DNA from: JBBQXH01 sp963710975 | Lineage (GTDB): Bacteria; Actinomycetota; Thermoleophilia; Gaiellales; Gaiellaceae | Direction of reading: 5' to 3' | DNA: 64,000 nt | Assembly: GCA_963710975.1 (NCBI GenBank) | Contig: CAVQCG010000007.1 | Span: 25,877 to 89,876 of the forward strand | Shown here: one piece after another, positions 26,472 to 34,827 of the stretch | Layout of the letters: every line of letters begins with the position of its first letter | Position numbering within the stretch: position 1 is the first letter of the stretch | Translations under genes and position numbers: made by a program | Notes under the pieces: generated by a model | Told to the model about the DNA's origin: nothing | Database searches by the model: none | The model's input: the letters and a program-made list of their open reading frames with translations, nothing else

Positions 26472-27042
26472 TCTCCATCGCAAGCAGCGTGCGATACACC
26501 GTCTGGTCGCGGCGGTAGTACCACCGGTCGTAGAGCAGCAGGTTCACGGGGAACCACAGCGTCACCCAGGAAATGATGCTGAGTCCCTGTGAGATAGCCA
26601 GGACGATGTCGTTGTTCGAGTTGTCGAGCTCCCGTGACGCGGCGTTCAGGACGATCACCGCAAGGAACCCGATCACCAGCGTGCGGAAACCCAACTGGGT
26701 CGTCTTGCGCAGCTCGACGTCGAGCGCAGCGAGTTTCACTCGGCAATAGCGTGCGACGGCGTCCCGAATTCGCTGCTCGAGAGACGGATCGATCTCGTCG
26801 GCGGGAAGCTCGACCAGGGTACGGACACGCGATGGGATCTTTCCGGCTTCCATCTCGGCCACGATCGCGTCGAGCGCCGGCTTTTCCCCGTAGCTCTCGA
26901 ATTCCTCCGAGAACGGGTCGGAGGTCGGAGGAGTGAACAGGTCTGCCGGCGCTCGGAGCGCGAGGGTGACCTCGAGCTCGTCTCCGCGACGTGGGAGCAG
27001 GCCCCAGAGTCTGCGTGGTCCCCTGGTCCGTTCTATTCTCAC
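26449..27042 (-). CDS. Small membrane protein with two C-terminal helices, function unknown
   Basis: A 197-residue protein: cytosolic N-terminal ~115 residues with an acidic/helical region (EEFESYGEKPALDAIVAEME; ELPADEIDPSLEQRIRDAV), then two hydrophobic segments (GFRTLVIGFLAVIVLNAA and GLSIISWVTLWFPVNLLLYD) and a basic tail. No family recognised. Divergent from the GYD-domain gene with a 32 bp gap. Confidence 0.7.
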   Translation of the reverse strand: MRIERTRGPRRLWGLLPRRGDELEVTLALRAPADLFTPPTSDPFSEEFESYGEKPALDAIVAEMEAGKIPSRVRTLVELPADEIDPSLEQRIRDAVARYCRVKLAALDVELRKTTQLGFRTLVIGFLAVIVLNAASRELDNSNNDIVLAISQGLSIISWVTLWFPVNLLLYDRWYYRRDQTVYRTLLAMEITVRPSR

Positions 27043-27074
27043 TGTCCAGCCTGCACGAGGGGAGGAATCTACCG

Positions 27075-27362
27075 ATGCCGAAGTACGTCATGCTGACGAC
27101 GCTCACAGACCAGGGGCTCCAGACCCTTCGTTCTCATCCGGAGCGCCTGCGCGCGGTGAACAAGGACGCCGAGGAGCTGGGCGTCACGGTGCTCCAGCAG
27201 TGGGCGTGTCTCGGCCCCTTCGACTTCGTGAACGTCGTCGAGGCTCCGGATGCAATCACCATTTCGCGGATGTCGGTCATCCTCGGAGCGCGTGGGAGCG
27301 CGAAGCTTCAGAGCTACGAGCTGATGGAGATCGACGACTTCCTCGGCGCGATCGGAGGATGA
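27075..27362 (+). CDS. GYD-domain protein
   Basis: A 95-residue alpha/beta protein beginning MPKYVMLTTLTDQGLQTLRS and containing GPFDFVNVVEAPDAITISRM, typical of the small GYD family (PF08734). Family members are uncharacterised and probably form ferredoxin-like dimers. ATG 27075 follows a GGAGGA Shine-Dalgarno. The stop overlaps the next small gene (ATGA). Confidence 0.8.
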   Translation: MPKYVMLTTLTDQGLQTLRSHPERLRAVNKDAEELGVTVLQQWACLGPFDFVNVVEAPDAITISRMSVILGARGSAKLQSYELMEIDDFLGAIGG

Positions 27363-27580
27363 GCGAGCCTCAGCGGATTCCCGAATGGGCGCTTGCGGAG
27401 GTCGCAGCGTGGCCGCAGGATGCCTGGGGCGTCTACCAGGCTCGGTTGCTGCTTCGTGACGGAAGCGTGATCGCGCCCGTCGCGATTCTTCCGAGCGGCG
27501 ACATCGTCGGCTGGGGCGACGCCGGCCCTGTGCCGTTCGACGCGGAGGACATCGTCGCGATCGAGCACGCGGACGGGTAG
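27359..27580 (+). CDS. Small hypothetical protein coupled to the GYD gene
   Basis: A 73-residue ORF whose ATG overlaps the GYD stop and follows GGAGG. The sequence (EPQRIPEWALAEVAAWPQDA; RLLLRDGSVIAPVAILPSGD) looks like a small beta-rich domain and has coding-like base composition. No family recognised. The coupling suggests a shared role with the GYD protein. Confidence 0.65.
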   Translation: MSEPQRIPEWALAEVAAWPQDAWGVYQARLLLRDGSVIAPVAILPSGDIVGWGDAGPVPFDAEDIVAIEHADG

Positions 27581-27591
27581 GCCGCGCGGCG

Positions 27592-27607
27592 TAGACTTGG
27601 CGGCGTG
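27592..27607 (+). promoter_or_regulatory. Leaderless promoter (-10 TAGACT before GTG)
   Basis: TAGACT at 27592-27597 is followed after seven bases by the GTG start at 27605. It is a clear instance of the promoter geometry that recurs in this window. Confidence 0.55.
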
Positions 27608-27808
27608 GCAAAGGACGGTAGGCGCACGACGCTTCGCTCGCTCGTGATCGGCGGGCTCGTCGGGGGCGCCGCCGGGCTTGCCGCCGGAAAGCTCCGCGCC
27701 AGGCGTGCGCTCGGCTCGCCGAGCGGTCCCGCCGGACTCGCCGCATTCGAGCAAGCGCCGTGCTTTCGCGAGCTGCTCGACGAGCAGAACGACCAGTCGC
27801 GCCGCTGA
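27605..27808 (+). CDS. Small membrane-associated protein, function unknown
   Basis: A 67-residue ORF: a basic N-terminus (AKDGRRTTLRSL), one glycine/alanine-rich hydrophobic stretch (VIGGLVGGAAGLAAGKL, glycine-zipper-like) and a polar tail ending EQNDQSRR. The leaderless promoter and the position between genes support it being real. No known family. Confidence 0.55.
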   Translation: MAKDGRRTTLRSLVIGGLVGGAAGLAAGKLRARRALGSPSGPAGLAAFEQAPCFRELLDEQNDQSRR

Positions 27809-27858
27809 CCGCCTGACTGGGGCTCAAAGCACGGGCGGTTCCGGCCGATGGAGAGTGC

Positions 27859-28815
27859 ATGGCGTCCATCGAGGCCGGGCACGAGCATGCAGATGCCGGT
27901 GAGGAAGAACCGATCCGCATCCTTGTCGCGGACGACGATCCCGACATCCTGTTTCTCGTCTCACGGCTGCTCGAGCGTGCCGGCTACGACGTCGTGCGCG
28001 CACGGGACGGGCGGGAGGCGCTCGAGCTGGCACGCGAGGCGCTGCCCGACCTTCTGATCCTCGATGTCTCGATGCCCGGCGCCGATGGGTACACGGTGTG
28101 TCGTGCCATCCAGGCGGATGGCCCGAATGCGCCTCCGGTCATCTTCCTGACTGCACACGCCCACACGTCCGCCCGGGTCGACGGACTGGACGCCGGTGCC
28201 GTCGACTACATCGTCAAGCCGTTCGAGCCGGCTGAGCTCACAGCTCGTGTGCGGGCCGCGCTTCGCACGAAGACCGTCCGCGACGTTCTCGCCACGGAAG
28301 CGTCGACGGACCCGTTGACAGGACTGTTGAACCGGAACCACCTCGGTGCACGACTTGCGGAGCTGGTCGCAGCGGCCAGACGCTACGGCCGGCCACTCGC
28401 GTGCCTCATGTTCGACATCGACCACTTCAAGGCCGTGAACGACACGTACGGACACCTCGCGGGCGACGGCGTTCTTCGCGAGGTCGCGGCTCGCCTGAAG
28501 GCGGGGAAGCGCGAGTCGGACGTCCTCGTGCGATTCGGCGGCGAGGAATTCCTCGCCCTGCTTCCCGAGACCGATCTGGCCGGCGCTCGGACGCTCGCCG
28601 AGAAGCTCCGCATCCGGATAGCCGGGGCGCCGGTGATGATCCTGCCGGAGGTCGGACGCGCATTCGAGGTCTCCATCCGGGTAAGCGTGGGAGTCGCATC
28701 CTGGAGCGAACGGATGGCGGACGGCGCCGTCCTCGTGGCAGCGACGGACGAAGCGCTGTACCAGGCGAAAGCGGCCGGTCGCGACCGTGTCGTCGCCGCC
28801 GCAAGCGGCCCGTAG
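27859..28815 (+). CDS. Response regulator with GGDEF domain (diguanylate cyclase, PleD-like)
   Basis: A 318-residue two-domain protein. The receiver domain has DDDPDILFLVSRLLERAGYD, phosphorylatable Asp in LILDVSMPGADGYT, and the Lys in YIVKPFEPAELT. The GGDEF domain has DPLTGLLNRNHLGARL, MFDIDHFKAVNDTYGHLAGD and an active-site variant RFGGEEFLALL (GGEEF, which is functional in known enzymes). It should make cyclic di-GMP in response to phosphorylation; no histidine kinase is adjacent. Its last codons (AAASGP, TAG) run into the palindromic repeat region. Confidence 0.9.
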   Translation: MASIEAGHEHADAGEEEPIRILVADDDPDILFLVSRLLERAGYDVVRARDGREALELAREALPDLLILDVSMPGADGYTVCRAIQADGPNAPPVIFLTAHAHTSARVDGLDAGAVDYIVKPFEPAELTARVRAALRTKTVRDVLATEASTDPLTGLLNRNHLGARLAELVAAARRYGRPLACLMFDIDHFKAVNDTYGHLAGDGVLREVAARLKAGKRESDVLVRFGGEEFLALLPETDLAGARTLAEKLRIRIAGAPVMILPEVGRAFEVSIRVSVGVASWSERMADGAVLVAATDEALYQAKAAGRDRVVAAASGP

Positions 28816-29064
28816 GGCCGCGCGCAGCGGACGGCATAGCCGGCCGCGAAGGCCCATCCGCCGCAGCCCGGCACGGCGGCGTACCGGTACGGACGCAGCG
28901 CGAGATCACCGAGCCCGTTGCGCGGCCGGCTGACGAGCCTTCGCGGCCGGCCGGGCCGTCCCCTCCATGCAGCGTTACGCGCGCTCCGGTACCGAGCCCC
29001 TACGGGCTCGGTGGGCCTTCGCGGCCTGTTCGGCCGCTGCGCGTCGCACTACCGTGCTCCTTGC
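28802..29064. repeat. Modular palindromic repeat block
   Basis: The gap between the GGDEF gene and the amidohydrolase consists of nested palindromes, for example CGGCCCGTAGGGCCG (about 28807) and CCGAGCCCCTACGGGCTCGG (about 28993). It ends with a 50 bp unit at 29015-29064 (GCCTTCGCGG...GCTCCTTGC) that recurs with two base changes at 31036-31085 and 31090-31139. The final ~65 bp are inside the amidohydrolase ORF and encode its C-terminal tail. Confidence 0.8.
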
Positions 29065-30304
29065 AGATCGCGCTCAGGATGATCTCCGCGGCGAGGGCGG
29101 CGTCCTCGGCGCGAGCTTCCTCGTCGGGGTGGTGGCTGATTCCGTCCTTGCAGGGAACGAAGACCATTGCGCTCGGGACCCTCGTGGCGACGCACATCGT
29201 GTCATGAGCTGCGCCGGAGACCATCGTCATGAAGGGCTCCCCGGTCGCGCCGGCTGCGTCTTCGAGGGCGGCAACGATTCGCGGGTCGAGAATCGTTGCG
29301 GGAAGAGCCTGGCGCGGCCGGAACTCGGCGACCATTCCACGACGAAGCGCATGTTCCTCGGCGAAGGCGGCGATGCTGCGCGCGACGCCCTGGAAAGCAT
29401 CCTCGTCCGGTCCGCGAATGTCGAGTGAAAACCTGAGACGTTCCGCGATCGCGTTGATCAGGCCCGGGGTCACTTCGATCTCCCCGATCGTCCCGACCGT
29501 TCCGTGACCGGCTGAGATGGCGAGGCGCTCGAGCTCGAGGATCGACTCCGCGAGCACGATCGTCGGATCGAGGCGGAGGTCCATCGGCGTCGCTCCGGCG
29601 TGATCGCCGCGCCCGTGGACGACCACGTCGGCGTGCACGTAGCCGGCGATCGCCCGAACGATCCCGATGCGGTTTCCGGTGTCCTGGAGGACGCGGGCCT
29701 GCTCGATGTGCATCTCGATCCATCCGACGAGGTCGTCGAGGACATGCGCGGCCTCGCGCCAGCGCCCGGGCTCGTAGCCGGCTTCCTCCGCGTGCTCCCA
29801 GAACGAGCGTCCGTCGTCGACCGCTCGAAACGTCTCGCGCAACTCGATCTCGGTGACACGTCCGGCGATGATGCGGCTCCCGAGGAGCATCTGGCCGAAG
29901 CCGGACCCTTCCTCCTCGAGGAAGGAGATCAGCTGGAGCGGCAGCCCGAGATGAAGCTCATGGTTCAGCCGGCAGACCTCGAGCGCGCAGACGACACCCA
30001 TCGTGCCGTCGTACCTGCCGCCGTTGCGGTTCGAGTCGCAATGGGAACCGATGCCGAACACAGGCTCGCCGTTGGGCCGGTTTCGGGCGACCAGCGTACC
30101 CACGGGATCGTGCTCACACGTGAACCCGAGCTCATCGAGTACGCCGGTCACGTATTCGAGAGTGTTCCGGTAGACGCTCGTATACGCATATCGCCGGATC
30201 GCATCAGTCGCGAGCGTGAAGTCCGGCCCGGCCAGCGTGTCGACGTCCTGCGCGATGCGGCGAGCGCTGGCTTCCCGATCGATCGTACGTGGGCCGTTCG
30301 TCAT
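29000..30304 (-). CDS. M20-family amidohydrolase (allantoate amidohydrolase / N-carbamoyl amino acid hydrolase type)
   Basis: From ATG 30304 (TNGPRTIDREASARRI) the enzyme has 434 residues. It shows GIGSHCDSNRNGGRYDGTMG (metal His and Asp), LISFLEEEGSGFG (metal Glu pair), WIEMHIEQARVLQD, and GAAHDTMCVA near the C-terminus, typical of Zn/Mn-dependent hydantoinase-carbamoylases. It should release carbamoyl or ureido nitrogen; the substrate is not fixed by sequence. The last ~22 residues (EHGSATRSGRTGREGPPSP) are encoded by a palindromic repeat and are probably non-functional. Upstream codons to 30499 are antisense to the small gene at 30433 and are excluded. Confidence 0.85.
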   Translation of the reverse strand: MTNGPRTIDREASARRIAQDVDTLAGPDFTLATDAIRRYAYTSVYRNTLEYVTGVLDELGFTCEHDPVGTLVARNRPNGEPVFGIGSHCDSNRNGGRYDGTMGVVCALEVCRLNHELHLGLPLQLISFLEEEGSGFGQMLLGSRIIAGRVTEIELRETFRAVDDGRSFWEHAEEAGYEPGRWREAAHVLDDLVGWIEMHIEQARVLQDTGNRIGIVRAIAGYVHADVVVHGRGDHAGATPMDLRLDPTIVLAESILELERLAISAGHGTVGTIGEIEVTPGLINAIAERLRFSLDIRGPDEDAFQGVARSIAAFAEEHALRRGMVAEFRPRQALPATILDPRIVAALEDAAGATGEPFMTMVSGAAHDTMCVATRVPSAMVFVPCKDGISHHPDEEARAEDAALAAEIILSAICKEHGSATRSGRTGREGPPSP

Positions 30305-30420
30305 CGCCTCGAGCGTCTCCTGATTGGTAATCGTGCGTATCTTCGCCCTGAATCGGGGCCCGTGCAGGACGAGGCGACGCACTCTGGAAATTCGCACCTG
30401 TCGAGATTCCTCGGCAGCGC

Positions 30421-30435
30421 TAGAATGCGCGCGTG
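30421..30435 (+). promoter_or_regulatory. Leaderless promoter (-10 TAGAAT before GTG)
   Basis: TAGAAT at 30421-30426 is followed after six bases by the GTG start at 30433. Confidence 0.5.
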
Positions 30436-30675
30436 AGCGTGCTTGCGATCGTCCTGATCGCCTGCGCCGTGCTCGTGGTGGTCGGCGCAGAGTGGCCACG
30501 CCTGACCGCGAAGATGCGGGCCGGGACGGAGACGCGCGCCCGGAAGGACCGTGACGACCGGAAGGCCCAGCTTCGGGTCATCCAGGGCGACCGGGACGAC
30601 TTCGCCGAGAGCGTGAAGCGCGACCTCGATCGCCTGCCGGTCATCGAAGAACGCGACGACCGCCCGCGGAGATAG
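30433..30675 (+). CDS. Small single-pass membrane protein, function unknown
   Basis: An 80-residue ORF with an N-terminal membrane helix (VLAIVLIACAVLVVVGAEW) and a highly charged helical cytoplasmic tail (ETRARKDRDDRKAQLRVIQG). The leaderless promoter supports the start. Its TAG stop (30673-30675) is formed at the edge of the first 82 bp repeat (TAGCAAGGAGCG), so the repeat insertion may have set the present C-terminus. Confidence 0.6.
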   Translation: MSVLAIVLIACAVLVVVGAEWPRLTAKMRAGTETRARKDRDDRKAQLRVIQGDRDDFAESVKRDLDRLPVIEERDDRPRR

Positions 30676-31010
30676 CAAGGAGCGCGGAGCGCTCCGCGCA
30701 GCGGACGCGGCCGGAGGCGCGAGGCCGCGAAGTCCAGCCGGCGGAGCCGGCGTATAGCAAGGAGCGCGGAGCGCTCCGCGCAGCGGACGCGGCCGGAGGC
30801 GCGAGGCCGCGAAGTCCAGCCGGCGGAGCCGGCGTATAGCAAGGAGCGCGGAGCGCTCCGCGCAGCGGACGCGGCCGGAGGCCGCCAGGCCGCCAGGCCG
30901 CGAAGGTTCGTCGCGGGCTGAGCCCGCGATACAACCCGGCGGCGGGTAGTGCCTCGCGCAGCGGACGCGCTGAAGGCGCCACGCCCGCTGTCCGCTCGAG
31001 CGCTTCGGTA
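30674..31010. repeat. Tandem 82 bp palindromic repeats plus further modules
   Basis: Two full 82 bp copies (30674-30755, 30756-30837) and a partial third copy from 30838 begin AGCAAGGAGCGCGGAGCGCT and end CCAGCCGGCGGAGCCGGCGT. Inside are palindromes GCGGAGCGCTCCGC and GCCGGCGGAGCCGGC. The third copy diverges after about 45 bp into CCGCCAGG repeats, TCGCGGGCTGAGCCCGCGA and other modules. No gene is supported here. Confidence 0.88.
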
Positions 31011-33563
31011 TCACCTGCCTTCGGCGCGCTGATGAGCCTTCGCGGCCTGTTCGGCCGCTGCGCGTCGCGCTACCGCGCTCCTTGCACGGGCCTTCGCGGC
31101 CTGTTCGGCCGCTGCGCGTCGCGCTACCGCGCTCCTTGCGATACGCACGGTCGTCTCGACAACGCGCGTGTTCGGGAGGATCTGCGGGACGTTCTCGGTG
31201 TTCTTCGCTTCCTGGCGGTCGGACACAACGAGGGTGAGTCGGTGATTTCCGGGTCGAACGCCCCGGAGCGGCAGGACGACTTTGCCTCCTACGAGTCGGC
31301 CGGATCGTTCGGCGCCCCCGTCGACGCGGAACGCGATTCCTTCGGGGTCCACGCCGGATCCTTTGTCGGACACTCGCGCGATCGCGCGGCCGTTGCGGAT
31401 GACACGGGAGACGATCTCGACAGAGGGTGGCGTCACGTCGTCGATCCAGACCCGGATCGTGAACGGCCCAGCCGATTTTGGGCTGACGGTGTCCACCACG
31501 ATCGAATACGACCCGGCGGTCGGGAGGATCGCCGCCGAGCTTGCGACGCGCTGGCCGAAGCGGCTCAGATAGGGGTTCGTAACTCTGGGGAGCGCGGTAG
31601 CTCCCGCGAGCCGGTTCTCGTCGGCTCCCATCACGATTCGCGGCTCGACCTTCACCCCGCGACCCGCGGCAATCACCGCGACGCCGATATTCGCGGCGGG
31701 GTGCGAGAGCGTGACAAGGAACACCCGCTCGGGACCCCTGAGAAACGTGGCCGTGCTCGGGGGAGCATCCGGATAGCGGTAGCGCTCGACGGTCGACGGG
31801 CGCCCGAGCGTTGAATCGCGATAGGTGCCGGTGCGGATGATCGGACGCGCGTCGGCGAGCGGGAGACGGGGTCGGGTGACGCGGAACCAGAAGGGCAGTC
31901 GTCGCTCGACGCCGTCTTGCCGGAGGACCACGAATCCGGTGTGCTCCGCTTCGACGGCGCGTCCTTCCACCTGCAGGGTCACGGCGAGCATCCCCGGCAC
32001 AGCCACCTTCGCCGGACCGGCCAGCGTGACCCCACGCGGCGGACCCCGATCGATGATCGTGACCCCCCATGTCCCGCCGCCTGTCCCTGCGTCCAGGAGC
32101 TCCACGCTGCGCGTTACGGAGGCCGTGCCCCCGTCGAGGGCAACGAGCCCAAAGGCGATGCTCTGCGGACGGGTGAAGATCTCGGGCGCTGCAGCTTCTT
32201 CCGGGTCGACCAGCCCGCCGCCCTGACGTGCGCTCGATGCTTCGGTGCGCTGGTTCGGATCCTTCCAGACGGGCCCCCCCGTCAGGACGAGCGCTGACTT
32301 CAGCTCTTCGACCGTCCAGTCGGGATGGGCGGCTCGAAGCAGCGCTGCGACGCCTGCCACGTACGGCGTCGCCATGCTCGTCCCAGAGAGCTCGACGAAC
32401 TCGTCTCCGGGAACGGACGACAGGACGGCGACGCCCGGCGCGCTGACGTCGGGCTTCGGGAGAAGCCCGAGCGGGGTCGGGCCGCTCGCGGAGAACGACG
32501 CGATCACCGGTTCGGCGCCTTCGGTCGACACCGCACCGACGGTGATCGCGCGCGCCGAGCTTCCAGGAGATGCCACAGATCCCCGGCCGAGCTCCTCGAA
32601 GTCGTTCCCGGCCGCCACGACCGGAACGACGCCTGCGGCGGCCGCGTTGTCGAGCGCCTTCGCGACCGCGTCTCGCTCCGGATCGATCTCGGGCTCGCCG
32701 ATCGAGAGGTTGATGACGTCCATACCGTCCACGACGGCGGCCTCGATCGCCGCGACCAGCTCAGGGGAGTTGCCGTTCAAGCCGAGCCCGCTCGCCGTGG
32801 GCACGGTCAGCGCCTTGTAGTTCCCGAGATAGGCGAGCGGGGCTACTCCCGAGATGACAGCTGCCAGGCTTCCGGGTACCCGGGTGGAGGCATCCCCAGC
32901 GGCGATCCCGGCCACATGGGTGCCGTGGAACGAGCTCACGGGATCGAACGGCCGGTCGGCGTACTTCCAGTCTGCTCCGGGCGGCGGAAACGCCCGCGCG
33001 ACGATGATCTTCGCGGTCGTGAACGTCGCGTCACCCTTCGGGAACCCGTTCGGTGCCGTGAATCCCGACGGGTCGAAGTAGACGTGGTCGGGATCGATGC
33101 CGTCGTCGATGATCCCGATCTTGATCCCGCGTCCGCCGTCACCGAACGCCCGAACGAGGTCAGGCAGCACGGAGCGTGCTCCACCTGACCGGGTTGGAAG
33201 GGCGCGGTAGCGGACGCTCGGATAGACGCCGACGACGCCGTCGATCGCCGAAAGCTCGCCGACCCGGTCGGCGGGCACGACGAGTGCGAGCCCGTCGAGC
33301 ACGTGCATGTACCGCCAGCGCACCCGGGCGCTCGGCAGGGCTCTGGCGAGGCTGGCCTCGAACCTCCCCTGACCAAGACGGATGCTGCGCAGCGCTCTGG
33401 CTCGATCCCGCTGCGACAGCGAGCGGCCGGCGGGGGGTGCGGAGAGCTCGACGATGACCTCGACCGATCCGGACGGTTGGGCGACGGGTGAGCGCACCGC
33501 AGCGCTCCCCGCGGCAGCACCGACGAGGACGAGCAGGAGGAGCCAGAGGCCGCGGCGAACGAT
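31011..33563 (-). CDS. Secreted S8-family subtilisin-like serine protease; probable ATC start
   Basis: The catalytic triad is intact: Asp in KIGIIDDGIDPDHVY, His in SSFHGTHVAGIAAGD, Ser in ELSGTSMATPYVAGVAALL, with an inhibitor-like prodomain before it and about 350 residues of beta-rich C-terminal domains. The first standard start (GTG 33497) lies after the signal peptide. The in-frame codons from ATC 33563 give a textbook signal (VRRGLWLLLLVLVGAAAGSAA), and TACCAT lies six bases before that ATC. Hence 850 residues. The final ~40 residues are two translated copies of a genomic repeat. Expected to be exported and to digest extracellular proteins. Confidence 0.88.
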   Translation of the reverse strand: MVRRGLWLLLLVLVGAAAGSAAVRSPVAQPSGSVEVIVELSAPPAGRSLSQRDRARALRSIRLGQGRFEASLARALPSARVRWRYMHVLDGLALVVPADRVGELSAIDGVVGVYPSVRYRALPTRSGGARSVLPDLVRAFGDGGRGIKIGIIDDGIDPDHVYFDPSGFTAPNGFPKGDATFTTAKIIVARAFPPPGADWKYADRPFDPVSSFHGTHVAGIAAGDASTRVPGSLAAVISGVAPLAYLGNYKALTVPTASGLGLNGNSPELVAAIEAAVVDGMDVINLSIGEPEIDPERDAVAKALDNAAAAGVVPVVAAGNDFEELGRGSVASPGSSARAITVGAVSTEGAEPVIASFSASGPTPLGLLPKPDVSAPGVAVLSSVPGDEFVELSGTSMATPYVAGVAALLRAAHPDWTVEELKSALVLTGGPVWKDPNQRTEASSARQGGGLVDPEEAAAPEIFTRPQSIAFGLVALDGGTASVTRSVELLDAGTGGGTWGVTIIDRGPPRGVTLAGPAKVAVPGMLAVTLQVEGRAVEAEHTGFVVLRQDGVERRLPFWFRVTRPRLPLADARPIIRTGTYRDSTLGRPSTVERYRYPDAPPSTATFLRGPERVFLVTLSHPAANIGVAVIAAGRGVKVEPRIVMGADENRLAGATALPRVTNPYLSRFGQRVASSAAILPTAGSYSIVVDTVSPKSAGPFTIRVWIDDVTPPSVEIVSRVIRNGRAIARVSDKGSGVDPEGIAFRVDGGAERSGRLVGGKVVLPLRGVRPGNHRLTLVVSDRQEAKNTENVPQILPNTRVVETTVRIARSAVARRAAAEQAAKARARSAVARRAAAEQAAKAHQRAEGR
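31036..31139. repeat. Two 50 bp repeat units translated into the subtilase C-terminus
   Basis: Identical 50 bp units at 31036-31085 and 31090-31139 start GCCTTCGCGGCCTGTTCGGC and end CCGCGCTCCTTGC. A third copy with two changes lies at 29015-29064. On the minus strand they encode the repeated peptide ARSAVARRAAAEQAAKA at the end of the subtilase. Confidence 0.88.
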
Positions 33564-33616
33564 CTGGCGATGGTAACGACGCCGACGAACTTAATCGTGT
33601 CGCAACACATCACCTG

Positions 33617-33645
33617 TTCACACCGAGTGATCGCACAGCTATGAT
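33617..33645 (+). promoter_or_regulatory. tRNA-Leu promoter (TTCACA - 17 bp - TATGAT)
   Basis: TTCACA at 33617-33622 and TATGAT at 33640-33645 are separated by 17 bp and sit 12 bp before the tRNA, a good sigma-70-type layout. Confidence 0.55.
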
Positions 33646-33657
33646 CGACACAGCCAC

Positions 33658-33741
33658 GCGGATGTGGCGGAATTGGTAGACGCGCACGGTTCAGGTCCGT
33701 GTGGGGGCGACCCCGTGGAGGTTCGATTCCTCTCATCCGCA
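33658..33741 (+). tRNA. tRNA-Leu (anticodon CAG)
   Basis: An 84 nt class II tRNA. The acceptor GCGGATG (33658-33664) pairs with CATCCGC (33734-33740), discriminator A. The anticodon stem CACGG/CCGTG encloses TTCAGGT with CAG at 33692-33694. A long variable arm and the T-loop GGTTCGATTCC are present, as expected for leucine. CCA is not encoded. An ORF that reads through it (33664 onward) is a shadow. Confidence 0.95.
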
Positions 33742-33780
33742 TCAGCAGAGGACCCCCGAGTACCTGAAACCGAAAATTCA

Positions 33781-33810
33781 GAAGACCCCGCCGTTGAGCA
33801 GGCGGTCTTC
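33781..33810 (+). terminator. Terminator-like hairpin after tRNA-Leu
   Basis: GAAGACCCCGCC and GGCGGTCTTC form a ten-pair stem around an eight-base loop. No T-run follows, as is common in high-GC actinobacteria. It ends right at the GTG start of the next gene. Confidence 0.5.
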
Positions 33811-34812
33811 GTGCGCCACATTCCGAAGTGGCTTCTCGATCCCGCCATCACGGCGTACCGGACCTCGCGTACGACCCGCGGGCGCCGCATTCTCAACGTC
33901 TCGATCACGCTCGTCGCTCTCGGCATCTCCGTCCTGGCGGCGCGGCACTTCGCGTCGACGGGCTGGCCCCTCGAGAACGTCAACCCGTTACTTGCGGCCG
34001 CGGCCGGTGTCCTGATCGTTCTCAGCTACCCGCTCAAGGCCTACGGCTGGCAACGGGTCTTTCGCCCGTCCGAGCGCCCGGGGGCAATGTCCCTTGCCGC
34101 CGCGAACGGAGCTGCCTCCGTGACCGGCGCGGCCCTTCCCGGCCGGTTCGACGACGTCGTCAGGATCGCGGTCGTGCGCCGCTACCCGAGTTGCCCGACG
34201 TGCGTCCCAACGCTCGCCCTTTCACTCTTCATGCTCGGGTTGCTCGATGCCGCGGCCCTCATGCCGATCAGTGCGGCGGCGGCCGCCACCTCGAACGTTT
34301 CGCCGGCGGTTCGTGCAGGTTTGGCCGTCGTTGCGGCTGCCGGGCTCGCCGCCGGCCTCGTCGTGATGGTGTTGCCGAGGCTCATGGCGAGTGGCCGGCT
34401 CATCCGGTTCCGGATAGCCCGCTGGATCGGCCTGCGCGTGACGTCGAACAGCGATGCCTGGAAGGCGGCGTTGCTGATCTTCGCGTCGTGGACGCTGCGT
34501 GCGACCGCCCTCTACCTCCTCCTTGCAGCGATGCACATCGAGCTTTCGTACCCGCTCGCGATCGGCTTCCTCTGTGCCGGAGCGGCCGCAGGGGCGCTCC
34601 CGATAGCACCGGCCGCCGGGGCGGCAACGACCGTCGGCGGGGGCGCGGCACTGCTGATTGCCTCGGGCGTCGGGACCCAGACGGCAGTCGATTTTGCGAT
34701 CAGCGCCCAGACGCTCCTGATCTTCGCGGGGATCGCGATCCTGCTGTTCGCCGCGATCATGCACGGCGGGCAGAAGCTGGCGAGCCGCCGGCGCCCCGTC
34801 CCCACCTCCTGA
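33811..34812 (+). CDS. Flippase-like membrane protein (lysylphosphatidylglycerol synthase TM-region / AglD family)
   Basis: From GTG 33811 the protein has 333 residues and about eight membrane helices. SYPLKAYGWQRVFRPSERPG, AANGAASVTGAALPGRFDDV and a Gly/Ala-rich C-terminal region resemble the PF03706 family of bacterial integral membrane proteins linked to lipid flipping or the MprF membrane domain. The substrate is unknown. The upstream open frame passes through the tRNA and is not coding. Convergent with the peroxiredoxin gene. Confidence 0.7.
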   Translation: MRHIPKWLLDPAITAYRTSRTTRGRRILNVSITLVALGISVLAARHFASTGWPLENVNPLLAAAAGVLIVLSYPLKAYGWQRVFRPSERPGAMSLAAANGAASVTGAALPGRFDDVVRIAVVRRYPSCPTCVPTLALSLFMLGLLDAAALMPISAAAAATSNVSPAVRAGLAVVAAAGLAAGLVVMVLPRLMASGRLIRFRIARWIGLRVTSNSDAWKAALLIFASWTLRATALYLLLAAMHIELSYPLAIGFLCAGAAAGALPIAPAAGAATTVGGGAALLIASGVGTQTAVDFAISAQTLLIFAGIAILLFAAIMHGGQKLASRRRPVPTS

Positions 34813-34827
34813 GCACGATCTCCAGGG

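Noticed and set aside
30674..31140. CRISPR array
   Set aside because: The repeats are long, GC-palindromic and directly adjacent, without regular unique spacers, and no cas genes are present.
30305..32070. Minus-strand 589-codon ORF through the repeats
   Set aside because: It crosses repeats and the subtilase in the wrong frame, with no coherent domain.
33664..33810. Extension of the flippase-like ORF through tRNA-Leu
   Set aside because: The codons are the tRNA and its terminator hairpin; the protein starts after the hairpin at GTG 33811.
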